This document shows, one piece after another, positions 25,836 to 38,159 of a DNA stretch of 64,000 nucleotides. Every line of letters starts with the position of its first letter. The stretch's first letter is position 1. A program made the position numbers and the translations under genes. The notes below the pieces were generated by a model. The model saw only the letters and a list, made by a program, of their open reading frames with translations, was not told the origin of the DNA and searched no databases. This stretch comes from Cristatella mucedo (taxonomy: Eukaryota; Bryozoa; Phylactolaemata; Cristatellidae): contig WPIO01000352.1 of NCBI GenBank assembly GCA_009760855.2, positions 1-64,000 on the forward strand, written 5' to 3'.

Positions 25836-27734
25836 GAGTGCTGGGCCTTGCATTAGGCCATTCATACATGAAAAGCTTATTTTGCATGAGTTCACAGCAG
25901 ATCGCACAAAATCTAGATACTTCAAATCAACCCGTCAAGGCATTAAGTAGCTCGGAGCAGAGTGCAGGCCTTGCTTTAGGCAATCGCACTTGAATAATTC
26001 ATTTCGCTTGAGTTTGCAGCAGATAGATGAATTTAAAGACACCTCGATACTGATCGTTATATCGTGTGATAACTTGCTGCAGATTGCGGCGCTTTGCATT
26101 AGGCCATTCACACTTGAATAGCTTATTTAGCATGACTTAACAGCAGATCGCACAATATCTAGATACTTTAAGTCAACCCGTAAAGTTGTGCAGTAGCTCG
26201 GAGAGGAGTGCAGGCCTTGCTTTAGGCAATCGCACTTGAATAGATCATTTCGCTTGAGTTCGCAGCAGATAGCTGAATATTAAGACACCTTAATACTACT
26301 CGTTATATCGTGTGATGACTTGCTGGGGAGTGCGGATACTTGCATCAAGCCATTCACACTTGAATAGCTTATCCCTCATGAGTTCACAGCAGATCGCACA
26401 ATATCTAGACACTTTAAATCGACCCGCCAGAGCGTGGAGTAGTTTGCAGCATGATTCAAATCCTTGCTTCAGGTAATCGCACTTGAATAACTCATTTTGC
26501 ATGAGCTTGCAGCAGATTGCTAAATATAAAGACACCTCAATAGAGCTCGTAATAGCGGGTGATAACTTGCTGCAGAGTTCTGGGCTTTGCGTTAAGCCGT
26601 TAACACTTGAGTAGCCTATTTCGTATAAGTTCAAAGCAGATCGCACAATATCCATATACTGTAAATCGACCCGTCAGAGCGTGCAGTAGCTCGCAGCAGA
26701 GTGCAGCTCCTTGCTTTAGGCAATCGCAATTTGATAACTCATTCCGCTTGCGTTTGCAGCATATCGCTGAACATGAAGGCACCTCTATAGAGCTCGTAAT
26801 GGCCTGTAATAAGTTGCTGCAGAGTTCTGAGCTTTGCATTAAGCCATTCACACTTGAATAGCTTATTTTGCATGTGTTCACAGCAGATCGCACAATATCT
26901 AGCTACTTTAAATCCAACCGTCGAAGCTTGCAGGAGCTAGCAGCAGAGTGCAGCACCTTGGTTTAGGCAATCACACTTGAATAACGAACTTTGCTTGATT
27001 TTGCAGCATTTCGCGGAACATAAAGATACCTCGATACTGCACCTCATTCCGTGTGATAACTTTCTGCGAACTGCTGTGCCTTGCATTAAGCCATTCACAC
27101 TTGAATAACTTTATTTTGCATGAGTTTACAGCAGATCGCACAATATCTAGAGACTTTCAATCCACACATCGAAGCTTGCATGAGCTGGCAGCAGAGTGCT
27201 GAGCTTTGCTTAGGGCATTCGTACTTAAAAATCACATTTCGAATGAGTTTGCAGAAGATAGCAGAATGTAAAGACACCTCAATACTGCTCGTTATGGCGT
27301 GTGATAACTTGCTGCGGAGTGTGGTGCCTTGCATTAAGCCATTCTCACTTGAATAACCTATTTTGCATGAGATAGCAGGATATTGCCCAATATCTAGATA
27401 CTTTAAATCCACCCGTCGAAGCGTGCAGGAGCTGGCAGCAGAGTGCTCAGCTTTCCTTTAGGCAATCGCACTTGAAAAACGCATTTTGCTTGATTTTGCA
27501 GCAGATCGCGGAACATAAGCACACCTTGATTCTCATCCTCATAGCTTGTGATAACTTAGAACAGAGTTCTGAGCTTTACATTAAGCTATTCACAATTGAA
27601 TAGCTTATTTTGCATGACTTCACAGCAGATCGCACTATATCTAGATACTTTAAATTAACCCGTCAAGTCATGCAGTCGCCCAGAGATTAGTGCAGGCCTT
27701 GCTTTGGGCAATCGCACTTGAATAACTCATTTCG
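25836..27734. repeat. Higher-order module P, copy 1
   Basis: This 1.9-kb module begins at GAGTGCTGGGCCTTGC and ends at ACTTGAATAACTCATTTCG. It is repeated at 31017, 34465, 38160 and 53478. The offset to copy 2 is 5181 bp at the start, 21 dimers. It carries B halves with TAAAGTTGTGCAGTAG, an A half with the B-like motif ATTTTGCATGAGCTTGC, and a complete a1-a4 cassette (26705-27620). Copy 1 is followed by Q. Confidence 0.88.
26705..27620. repeat. Four-dimer cassette a1-a4 in P1
   Basis: All four dimers in order. a4 has the variant CATAAGCACACCTTGATTC and a following A-half end of AACTTAGAACAGAG shared by all P copies. P1 alone has an extra T in ATAACTTTATTTTGC near 27107. Confidence 0.82.
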
Positions 27735-29216
27735 GTTGAGTTTGCAGCTGATCGCGGAATATAAAGACATCTCGATACTGCTCGTTATAGCGTGAGATAG
27801 CTTGCTGCAGAGTGGGGCGCCTAGCATTAGGCCATTCAAACTTGAATAACCTACTTTGCATGAGATCGCAGCAGATCGTACAATATCTAGATACTTTAAA
27901 TCGACCCGTCAGAGCGTGCAGCAGCTTGCAGCAGAGTGCAGCTCCTTGCTTTAGCCATTCGCAATTTGATAACTCATTCGGCTTGTGCTTGCAGCTGATC
28001 GCGGAATATAAAGACACCTCGATACTGCCCGTTATATCGTGTGATAACTTGCTGCAGATTGCGGTGCCTTGCATTAGGCCATTCACACGTGAATACCTTA
28101 TTTTGCATGACTTCACAGTAGATCGTACATTATCGAGATACTTTAAATCAACCCGTCGAGTCATGCAGTCCCTCGGAGAGGAGTGCAGGTATTGCTTTAG
28201 GCAATCGCACATAAATAACTCATTTCGGTTGAGTTCGCAGCTGATCGCTGAATAAAAAGACACCTCGATACTGCCCGTTATAGCCTGTGATAACTTGCTG
28301 CAGATTGCCTCGCCTTGCATTAGGCCATTCACACGTGAATAGCTTATTTTGCATGACTTCACAGCAGATCGCACATTATCTAGATTATTTACATCAACCC
28401 GTCAAGTTATGTAGTCCCTCGGAGAGGAGTGCAGGTATTTCTTTAGGCAATCGCACATAAATTACTCATTTCGGTTGAGTTTGCAGCAGAGCTCTGAATG
28501 TAAAGACACCTCGAGACTGCACGTTATATCGTCGTGTGATAACTTGCTGCAGATTGAGGCTCCTTTCATTAGGCCATTCACACGTGAATACCTTACTTTG
28601 CATGACTTCACAGCTGATCGCACATTATCTAGATACTTTAAATAAACCCGTGAAGGCATGAAGTAGCTCGGAGTAGACTGCAGGCGTTGCTTTATGCAAT
28701 CGCACTTGAATAACTCATTTCGCTTAGGTTCGCAGCAGATCGCTGAATATTAAGACACCTCAATACTACTCATTATATCGTGTGATGACTTGCTGCAGAG
28801 TGCAGATACTTGCATTAAGCCATTCACACTTGAATAGCTTATCTTGCATGAGTTCACAGCAGATCGCACAATATCTGGATACTTTCAATCAACCCGCCAG
28901 AGCGTGCAGTAGTTTGCAGCATAATGCAGCTCCTTGCTTCAGGCAATCGCACTTGAATAACTTATTTTGCTTGAGTTTGCAGCAAATCGCTAAATATAAA
29001 GACACCTCGATACTGCTTTTTATAGCGTGTGATAACTTGCTGCAGAGTGCTGAGCCTTGTATTAGGCCATTCACACTTGAATAGCTCATTTTGCATGAGT
29101 TCACTGCAGATCGTACAATATCTAGATACTTTAAATGAACCTGTCTCAGCATGAGGTAGCTTGCAGCAGAGTGCAGCTCCTTGGTTTAGGCGATCGCACT
29201 TGAATAACTCATTTCG
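27735..29216. repeat. Higher-order module Q, copy 1 (six dimers)
   Basis: This 1482-bp module lies between P1 and R-a. Diagnostic motifs are GGGGCGCCTAGCATTAGG followed by CCATTCAAACTTG, GCCCGTTATATCGTG, TGCAGTCCCTCGGAGAGG and TAGATTATTTACATC. It recurs at 40060 and 59546 with insertions there, so this is the simplest form. Confidence 0.87.
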
Positions 29217-31016
29217 CCTGAGTTTGCAGCAGATCGCAGAATATTAAGACACCACGATACTGCTCGTTATAGAGCGTGATAACTTGCTACAGAGTGAGGC
29301 TCCTAGATATAGGCCATTTACACTTGAATAGTTTACCTTGCAAGAGTTCACAGCAGATCCCACAATATCTAGATACTTTAAATCAACCCGTCAAGGCATG
29401 CAGTGCCCCGGAGCAGAGTGCTGGCCTTACTTAAGTTAATCGCACATGAATAACTCATTTCGCTTAAGTTTGCAGCAGATCGCGGAATATAAAGACACCT
29501 TGCTACTCCACGTTATCGCGTGTGATAACTTGCTGCAGAGAGCGTTACCTAGCATTAGGCCATTAAAACTTGAATAAACTATTTTGCATGAGATCGCAGT
29601 AGATCACACAATATCTATATACTTTAAATCAACCAGTCAGTGCGTGCAGCAGCTTGCCTCAGAATGCAGCTCCTTGCTTTAGGCAATCGCACTTGAATAA
29701 CTCATTTAGCTTGAGTTCGCAGCAGATCGCTGAATATTAAGACACCTCGATACTGCTCGTCATAGCGTGCGATAGCTTGCTGCAGAGTGCGGCGCCTAGC
29801 ATTAGGCCATTCACACTTGACTAACCTACTTTGCATGAGATCGCAGCAGATTGCACAATATCTAGATACTTTAAATAAACCCGTCAAGTCATGCAGTCGC
29901 TTGGATAGGAGTGCAGGCCTTGCTTTAGGCAATCGCAATTGAATAACTCATTTCGCTTGAGTTTGCAGCAGATCGCTGGATATAAAGACACCACCATACT
30001 GCTTGTTATAGAGTGTGACTTGCTGCAGACTGAGGCGCATTGCATTAGGCCATTCACACTTGAACAGCTTATTTTGCATGACTTCACAGCAGATCGCACA
30101 ATATCTAGATACTTTAAATCAACCCATCAAGGAATGAAGTAGCTAGGAGCAGAGTGCAGGCCTTGCTTTAGGCAATCGCACTTCAATAATTTCTTTCGCT
30201 AGAGTTTGCAGCAGATCTCAGAATATGAAGACACCACGATACTGCTCGTTATATCGTGTGATGACTTGCTGCAGAGTGAGGCGCCTAGCATTAGGTAGTT
30301 CACACATGAATAACCTACTTTGCAGGACTTCACAGCAGATCGCACAATATCTAGATACTTTAAATCAACCCGTCAAGTCATGCAGTCGCTCGGAGAGGAG
30401 TGCAGGCCTTGCTTTAGGTAATCGCACTTGAATAACTCATTTCGCTTAAGTTTGCAGCAGATCGCAGAATACGAAGACACCTCGATACTGCTCTTTATAG
30501 CGTGTGATAACTTGCTGCAGATTGCAGGGCCTAGCATTAGGACGTTCACACTTGAATAGCTTATCTTGCATGAGTTCACAGCAGATCGCACAATATCTAG
30601 ATACTTTAAATCAACCCGCCAGAGCCTGCAGTAGCTTGCAGCATAATGCAGCTCCTTGCTTCAGGCAGGCAATCGCACATGAATTACTCATTTCGGTTGA
30701 GTTTGCAGCTGATCGCGGAATACAAAGACACCTCGATACTGCCCGTTATATCGTGTGATAACTTGCTGCAGATTGCTGCGCCTTGCATTAGGCGATTCAC
30801 ACTTGAATAGCTTATCTTGCATGAGTTCACAGCAGATCGCACAATATCTAGATACTTTAAATAAACCCGCCAGGGCCTGCAGTAGTTTGCAGCATAATGC
30901 AGCTCCTAGCTTCAGGCAATCGTACTTGAATAACTCATTTGCTTGAGTTTGCAGCAAATCGCTAAATATAAAGACACCTCGATACCGCACTTTATAGCGT
31001 GTGATAACTTGCTGCA
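29217..31016. repeat. Higher-order module R, copy a
   Basis: It begins at CCTGAGTTTGCAGCAGATCG. Diagnostic motifs are CACCACGATACTGCTCG, GGCTCCTAGATATAGG, CTTGCAAGAGTTCACAG and CACCTTGCTACTCCACG. At 1800 bp it is one dimer longer than copy b and has a 4-bp duplication (CAGGCAGGCAATC near 30664). A B half at about 30565-30640 has GAGTTCACAGCAGATCGCAC where copies b-e have GAGTTCCCAGGAGATAGCAC, a local replacement. Confidence 0.87.
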
Positions 31017-32914
31017 GAGTGCTGGGCCTTGCATTAGGCCATTCATACATGAAAAGCTTATTTTGCATGAGTTCACAGCAGATCGCACAAAATCTAGATA
31101 CTTCAAATCAACCCGTCAAGGCATTAAGTAGCTCGGAGCAGAGTGCAGGCCTTGCTTTAGGCAATCGCACTTGAATAATTCATTTCGCTTGAGTTTGCAG
31201 CAGATAGATGAATTTAAAGACACCTCGATACTGATCGTTATATCGTGTGATAACTTGCTGCAGATTGCGGCGCTTTGCATTAGGCCATTCACACTTGAAT
31301 AGCTTATTTAGCATGACTTAACAGCAGATCGCACAATATCTAGATACTTTAAGTCAACCCGTAAAGTTGTGCAGTAGCTCGGAGAGGAGTGCAGGCCTTG
31401 CTTTAGGCAATCGCACTTGAATAGATCATTTCGCTTGAGTTCGCAGCAGATAGCTGAATATTAAGACACCTTAATACTACTCGTTATATCGTGTGATGAC
31501 TTGCTGGGGAGTGCGGATACTTGCATCAAGCCATTCACACTTGAATAGCTTATCCCTCATGAGTTCACAGCAGATCGCACAATATCTAGACACTTTAAAT
31601 CGACCCGCCAGAGCGTGGAGTAGTTTGCAGCATGATTCAAATCCTTGCTTCAGGTAATCGCACTTGAATAACTCATTTTGCATGAGCTTGCAGCAGATTG
31701 CTAAATATAAAGACACCTCAATAGAGCTCGTAATAGCGGGTGATAACTTGCTGCAGAGTTCTGGGCTTTGCGTTAAGCCGTTAACAATTGAGTAGCCTAT
31801 TTCGTATAAGTTCAAAGCAGATCGCACAATATCTATATACTGTAAATCGACCCGTCAGAGCGTGCAGTAGCTCGCAGCAGAGTGCAGCTCCTTGCTTTAG
31901 GCAATCGCAATTTGATAACTCATTCCGCTTGCGTTTGCAGCATATCGCTGAACATGAAGGCACCTCTATAGAGCTCGTAATGGCCTGTAATAAGTTGCTG
32001 CAGAGTTCTGAGCTTTGCATTAAGCCATTCACACTTGAATAGCTTATTTTGCATGTGTTCACAGCAGATCGCACAATATCTAGCTACTTTAAATCCAACC
32101 GTCGAAGCTTGCAGGAGCTAGCAGCAGAGTGCAGCACCTTGGTTTAGGCAATCACACTTGAATAACGAACTTTGCTTGATTTTGCAGCATTTCGCGGAAC
32201 ATAAAGATACCTCGATACTGCACCTCATTCCGTGTGATAACTTTCTGCGAACTGCTGTGCCTTGCATTAAGCCATTCACACTTGAATAACTTATTTTGCA
32301 TGAGTTTACAGCAGATCGCACAATATCTAGAGACTTTCAATCCACACATCGAAGCTTGCATGAGCTGGCAGCAGAGTGCTGAGCTTTGCTTAGGGCATTC
32401 GTACTTAAAAATCACATTTCGAATGAGTTTGCAGAAGATAGCAGAATGTAAAGACACCTCAATACTGCTCGTTATGGCGTGTGATAACTTGCTGCGGAGT
32501 GTGGTGCCTTGCATTAAGCCATTCTCACTTGAATAACCTATTTTGCATGAGATAGCAGGATATTGCCCAATATCTAGATACTTTAAATCCACCCGTCGAA
32601 GCGTGCAGGAGCTGGCAGCAGAGTGCTCAGCTTTCCTTTAGGCAATCGCACTTGAAAAACGCATTTTGCTTGATTTTGCAGCAGATCGCGGAACATAAGC
32701 ACACCTTGATTCTCATCCTCATAGCTTGTGATAACTTAGAACAGAGTTCTGAGCTTTACATTAAGCTATTCACAATTGAATAGCTTATTTTGCATGACTT
32801 CACAGCAGATCGCACTATATCTAGATACTTTAAATTAACCCGTCAAGTCATGCAGTCGCCCAGAGATTAGTGCAGGCCTTGCTTTGGGCAATCGCACTTG
32901 AATAACTCATTTCG
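31017..32914. repeat. Higher-order module P, copy 2
   Basis: Very close to copies 3 and 4. By eye there are only a few substitutions or one-base indels per copy over 1.9 kb, for example AACAATTGAG at 31783 where the others have AACACTTGAG. It follows R-a and is followed by R-b without an intervening Q. Confidence 0.9.
31885..32795. repeat. Four-dimer cassette a1-a4 in P2
   Basis: As in P1 without the extra T near 32290. This is the standard P form. Confidence 0.82.
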
Positions 32915-34464
32915 CCTGAGTTTGCAGCAGATCGCAGAATATTAAGACACCACGATACTGCTCGTTATAGAGCGTGATAACTTGCTACAGAGTAAGGCTC
33001 CTAGATATAGGCCATTTACACTTGAATAGTTTACCTTGCAAGAGTTCACAGCAGATCCCACAATATCTAGATACTTTAAATCAACCCGTCAAGGCATGCA
33101 GTACCCCGAAGCAGAGTGCTGGCCTTACTTAAGTTAATCGCACATGAATAACTCATTTCGCTTAAGTTTGCAGCAGATCGCGGAATATAAAGACACCTTG
33201 CTACTCCACGTTATCGCGTGTGATAACTTGCTGCAGAGAGCGTTACCTAGCATTAGGCCATTAAAACTTGAATAAACTATTTTGCATGAGATCGCAGTAG
33301 ATCACACAATATCTATATACTTTAAATCAACCAGTCAGTGCGTGCAGCAGCTTGCCTCAGATTGCAGCTCCTTGCTTTAGGCAATCGCACTTGAATAACT
33401 CATTTCGCTTAAGTTTGCAGCAGATCGCTGGATATAAAGACACCACCATACTGCTTGTTATAGAGTGTGACTAGCTGCAGACTGAGGCGCATTGCATTAG
33501 GCCATTCACACTTGAATAGCTTATTTTGCATGACTTCACAGCAGATCGCACAATATCTAGATACTTTAAATCAACCCATCAAGGAATGAAGTAGCTAGGA
33601 GCAGAGTGCAGGCCTTGCTTTAGGCAATCGCACTTCAATAATTTCTTTCGCTAGAGTTTGCAGCAGATCTCAGAATATGAAGACACCTCGAAACTGCTCG
33701 TTATATCGTGTGATGACTTGCTGCAGAGTGAGGCGCCTAGCATTAGGTAGTTCACACATGAATAACCTACTTTGCAGGACTTCACAGCAGATCGCACAAT
33801 ATCTAGATACTTTAAATCAACCCGTCAAGTCATGCAGTCGCTCGGAGAGGAGTGCAGGCCTTGCTTTAGGTAATCGCACTTGAATAACTCATTTCGCTTA
33901 AGTTTGCAGCAGATCGCAGAATACGAAGACACCTCGATACTGCTCTTTATAGCGTGTGATAACTTGCTGCAGATTGCAGGGCCTAGCATTAGGACGTTCA
34001 CACTTGAATAGCTTATCTTGCATGAGTTCCCAGGAGATAGCACAATATGTAGATACTTTAAATCAACCCACCAGAGCATGCAGTAGTTTGCAGCATAATG
34101 CAGCTCCTTGCTTCAGGCAATCGCACATGAATTACTCATTTCGGTTGAGTTTGCAGCTGATCGCGGAATACAAAGACACCTCGATACTGCCCGTTATATC
34201 GTGTGATAACTTGCTGCAGATTGCCGCGCCTTGCATTAGGCGATTCACACTTGAATAGCTTATCTTGCATGAGTTCACAGCAGATCGCACAATATCTAGA
34301 TACTTTAAATAAACCCGCCAGGGCCTGCAGTAGTTTGCAGCATAATGCAGCTCCTAGCTTCAGGCAATCGTACTTGAATAACTCATTTGCTTGAGTTTGC
34401 AGCAAATCGCTAAATATAAAGACACCTCGATACCGCACTTTATAGCGTGTGATAACTTGCTGCA
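32915..34464. repeat. Higher-order module R, copy b, one dimer short
   Basis: 1550 bp against about 1800 for copies a and c. After GCCTCAGATTGCAGCTCC (near 33355) it runs straight into CATTTCGCTTAAG and CAGATCGCTGGATATAAAG. Copies a and c hold a whole extra dimer at that point, with CATTTAGCTTGAGTTCGC and CACTTGACTAACC. The clean loss of one period indicates in-register exchange. Confidence 0.88.
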
Positions 34465-36363
34465 GAGTGCTGGGCCTTGCATTAGGCCATTCATACATGA
34501 AAAGCTTATTTTGCATGAGTTCACAGCAGATCGCACAAAATCTAGATACTTCAAATCAACCCGTCAAGGCATTAAGTAGCTCGGAGCAGAGTGCAGGCCT
34601 TGCTTTAGGCAATCGCACTTGAATAATTCATTTCGCTTGAGTTTGCAGCAGATAGATGAATTTAAAGACACCTCGATACTGATCGTTATATCGTGTGATA
34701 ACTTGCTGCAGATTGCGGCGCTTTGCATTAGGCCATTCACACTTGAATAGCTTATTTAGCATGACTTAACAGCAGATCGCACAATATCTAGATACTTTAA
34801 GTCAACCCGTAAAGTTGTGCAGTAGCTCGGAGAGGAGTGCAGGCCTTGCTTTAGGCAATCGCACTTGAATAGATCATTTCGCTTGAGTTCGCAGCAGATA
34901 GCTGAATATTAAGACACCTTAATACTACTCGTTATATCGTGTGATGACTTGCTGGGTAGTGCGGATACTTGCATCAAGCCATTCACACTTGAATAGCTTA
35001 TCCCTCATGAGTTCACAGCAGATCGCACAATATCTAGACACTTTAAATCGACCCGCCAGAGCGTGGAGTAGTTTGCAGCATGATTCAAATCCTTGCTTCA
35101 GGTAATCGCACTTGAATAACTCATTTTGCATGAGCTTGCAGCAGATTGCTAAATATAAAGACACCTCAATAGAGCTCGTAATAGCGGGTGATAACTTGCT
35201 GCAGAGTTCTGGGCTTTGCGTTAAGCCGTTAACACTTGAGTAGCCTATTTCGTATAAGTTCAAAGCAGATCGCACAATATCTATATACTGTAAATCGACC
35301 CGTCAGAGCGTGCAGTAGCTCGCAGCAGAGTGCAGCTCCTTGCTTTAGGCAATCGCAATTTGATAACTCATTCCGCTTGCGTTTGCAGCATATCGCTGAA
35401 CATGAAGGCACCTCTATAGAGCTCGTAATGGCCTGTAATAAGTTGCTGCAGAGTTCTGAGCTTTGCATTAAGCCATTCACACTTGAATAGCTTATTTTGC
35501 ATGTGTTCACAGCAGATCGCACAATATCTAGCTACTTTAAATCCAACCGTCGAAGCTTGCAGGAGCTAGCAGCAGAGTGCAGCACCTTGGTTTAGGCAAT
35601 CACACTTGAATAACGAACTTTGCTTGATTTTGCAGCATTTCGCGGAACATAAAGATACCTCGATACTGCACCTCATTCCGTGTGATAACTTTCTGCGAAC
35701 TGCTGTGCCTTGCATTAAGCCATTCACACTTGAATAACTTATTTTGCATGAGTTTACAGCAGATCGCACAATATCTAGAGACTTTCAATCCACACATCGA
35801 AGCTTGCATGAGCTGGCAGCAGAGTGCTGAGCTTTGCTTAGGGCATTCGTACTTAAAAATCACATTTCGAATGAGTTTGCAGAAGATAGCAGAATGTAAA
35901 GACACCTCAATACTGCTCGTTATGGCGTGTGATAACTTGCTGCGGAGTGTGGTGCCTTGCATTAAGCCATTCTCACTTGAATAACCTATTTTGCATGAGA
36001 TAGCAGGATATTGCCCAATATCTAGATACTTTAAATCCACCCGTCGAAGCGTGCAGGAGCTGGCAGCAGAGTGCTCAGCTTTCCTTTAGGCAATCGCACT
36101 GAAAAAAACGCATTTTGCTTGATTTTGCAGCAGATCGCGGAACATAAGCACACCTTGATTCTCATCCTCATAGCTTGTGATAACTTAGAACAGAGTTCTG
36201 AGCTTTACAATAAGCTATTCACAATTGAATAGCTTATTTTGCATGACTTCACAGCAGATCGCACTATATCTAGATACTTTAAATTAACCCGTCAAGTCAT
36301 GCAGTCGCCCAGAGATTAGTGCAGGCCTTGCTTTGGGCAATCGCACTTGAATAACTCATTTCG
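34465..36363. repeat. Higher-order module P, copy 3
   Basis: Offset from copy 2 is 3448 bp, 14 dimers. Private differences are CTGGGTAGTGCGG at 34950, an altered homopolymer (CACTGAAAAAAACGC) near 36100 and TTACAATAAGC near 36205. It is flanked by R-b and R-c. Confidence 0.9.
35333..36235. repeat. Four-dimer cassette a1-a4 in P3
   Basis: As in P2, with a changed A run at the start of a4 (CACTGAAAAAAACGC). Confidence 0.82.
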
Positions 36364-38159
36364 CCTGAGTTTGCAGCAGATCGCAGAATATTAAGACACC
36401 ACGATACTGCTCGTTATAGAGCGTGATAACTTGCTACAGAGTGAGGCTCCTAGATATAGGCCATTTACACTTGAATAGTTTACCTTGCAAGAGTTCACAG
36501 CAGATCCCACAATATCTAGATACTTTAAATCAACCCGTCAAGGCATGCAGTACCCCGAAGCAGAGTGCTGGCCTTACTTAAGTTAATCGCACATGAATAA
36601 CTCATTTCGCTTAAGTTTGCAGCAGATCGCGGAATATAAAGACACCTTGCTACTCCACGTTATCGCGTGTGATAACTTGCTGCAGAGAGCGTTACCTAGC
36701 ATTAGGCCATTAAAACTTGAATAAACTATTTTGCATGAGATCGCAGTAGATCACACAATATCTATATACTTTAAATCAACCAGTCAGTGCGTGCAGCAGC
36801 TTGCCTCAGAATGCAGCTCCTTGCTTTAGGCAATCGCACTTGAATAACTCATTTAGCTTGAGTTCGCAGCAGATCGCTGAATATTAAGACACCTCGATAC
36901 TGCTCGTCATAGCGTGCGATAGCTTGCTGCAGAGTGCGGCGCCTAGCATTAGGCCATTCACACTTGACTAACCTACTTTGCATGAGATCGCAGCAGATTG
37001 CACAATATCTAGATACTTTAAATAAACCCGTCAAGTCATGCAGTCGCTTGGATAGGAGTGCAGGCCTTGCTTTAGGCAATCGCAATTGAATAACTCATTT
37101 CGCTTGAGTTTGCAGCAGATCGCTGGATATAAAGACACCACCATACTGCTTGTTATAGAGTGTGACTTGCTGCAGACTGAGGCGCATTGCATTAGGCCAT
37201 TCACACTTGAATAGCTTATTTTGCATGACTTCACAGCAGATCGCACAATATCTAGATACTTTAAATCAACCCATCAAGGAATGAAGTAGCTAGGAGCAGA
37301 GTGCAGGCCTTGCTTTAGGCAATCGCACTTCAATAATTTCTTTCGCTAGAGTTTGCAGCAGATCTCAGAATATGAAGACACCTCGATACTGCACGTTATA
37401 TCGTGTGATGACTTGCTGCAGAGTGAGGCGCCTAGCATTAGGTAGTTCACACATGAATAACCTACTTTGCAGGACTTCACAGCAGATCGCACAATATCTA
37501 GATACTTTAAATCAACCCGTCAAGTCATGCAGTCGCTCGGAGAGGAGTGCAGGCCTTGCTTTAGGTAATCGCACTTGAATAACTCATTTCGCTTAAGTTT
37601 GCAGCAGATCGCAGAATACGAAGACACCTCGATACTGCTCTTTATAGCGTGTGATAACTTGCTGCAGATTGCAGGGCCTAGCATTAGGACGTTCACACTT
37701 GAATAGCTTATCTTGCATGAGTTCCCAGGAGATAGCACAATATGTAGATACTTTAAATCAACCCACCAGAGCATGCAGTAGTTTGCAGCATAATGCAGCT
37801 CCTTGCTTCAGGCAATCGCACATGAATTACTCATTTCGGTTGAGTTTGCAGCTGATCGCGGAATACAAAGACACCTCGATACTGCCCGTTATATCGTGTG
37901 ATAACTTGCTGCAGATTGCCGCGCCTTGCATTAGGCGATTCACACTTGAATAGCTTATCTTGCATGAGTTCACAGCAGATCGCACAATATCTAGATACTT
38001 TAAATAAACCCGCCAGGGCCTGCAGTAGTTTGCAGCATAATGCAGCTCCTAGCTTCAGGCAATCGTACTTGAATAACTCATTTGCTTGAGTTTGCAGCAA
38101 ATCGCTAAATATAAAGACACCTCGATACCGCACTTTATAGCGTGTGATAACTTGCTGCA
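36364..38159. repeat. Higher-order module R, copy c
   Basis: 1796 bp. It retains the extra dimer missing from copy b (36830-37080) and carries the GAGTTCCCAGGAGATAGCAC B-half variant near 37718. It is otherwise nearly identical to copy b. Confidence 0.9.

Noticed and set aside
27727-28374. 215-codon frame conserved at three places as a gene family
   Set aside because: Conservation is explained by duplication of the whole Q module, including sequence outside the frame.
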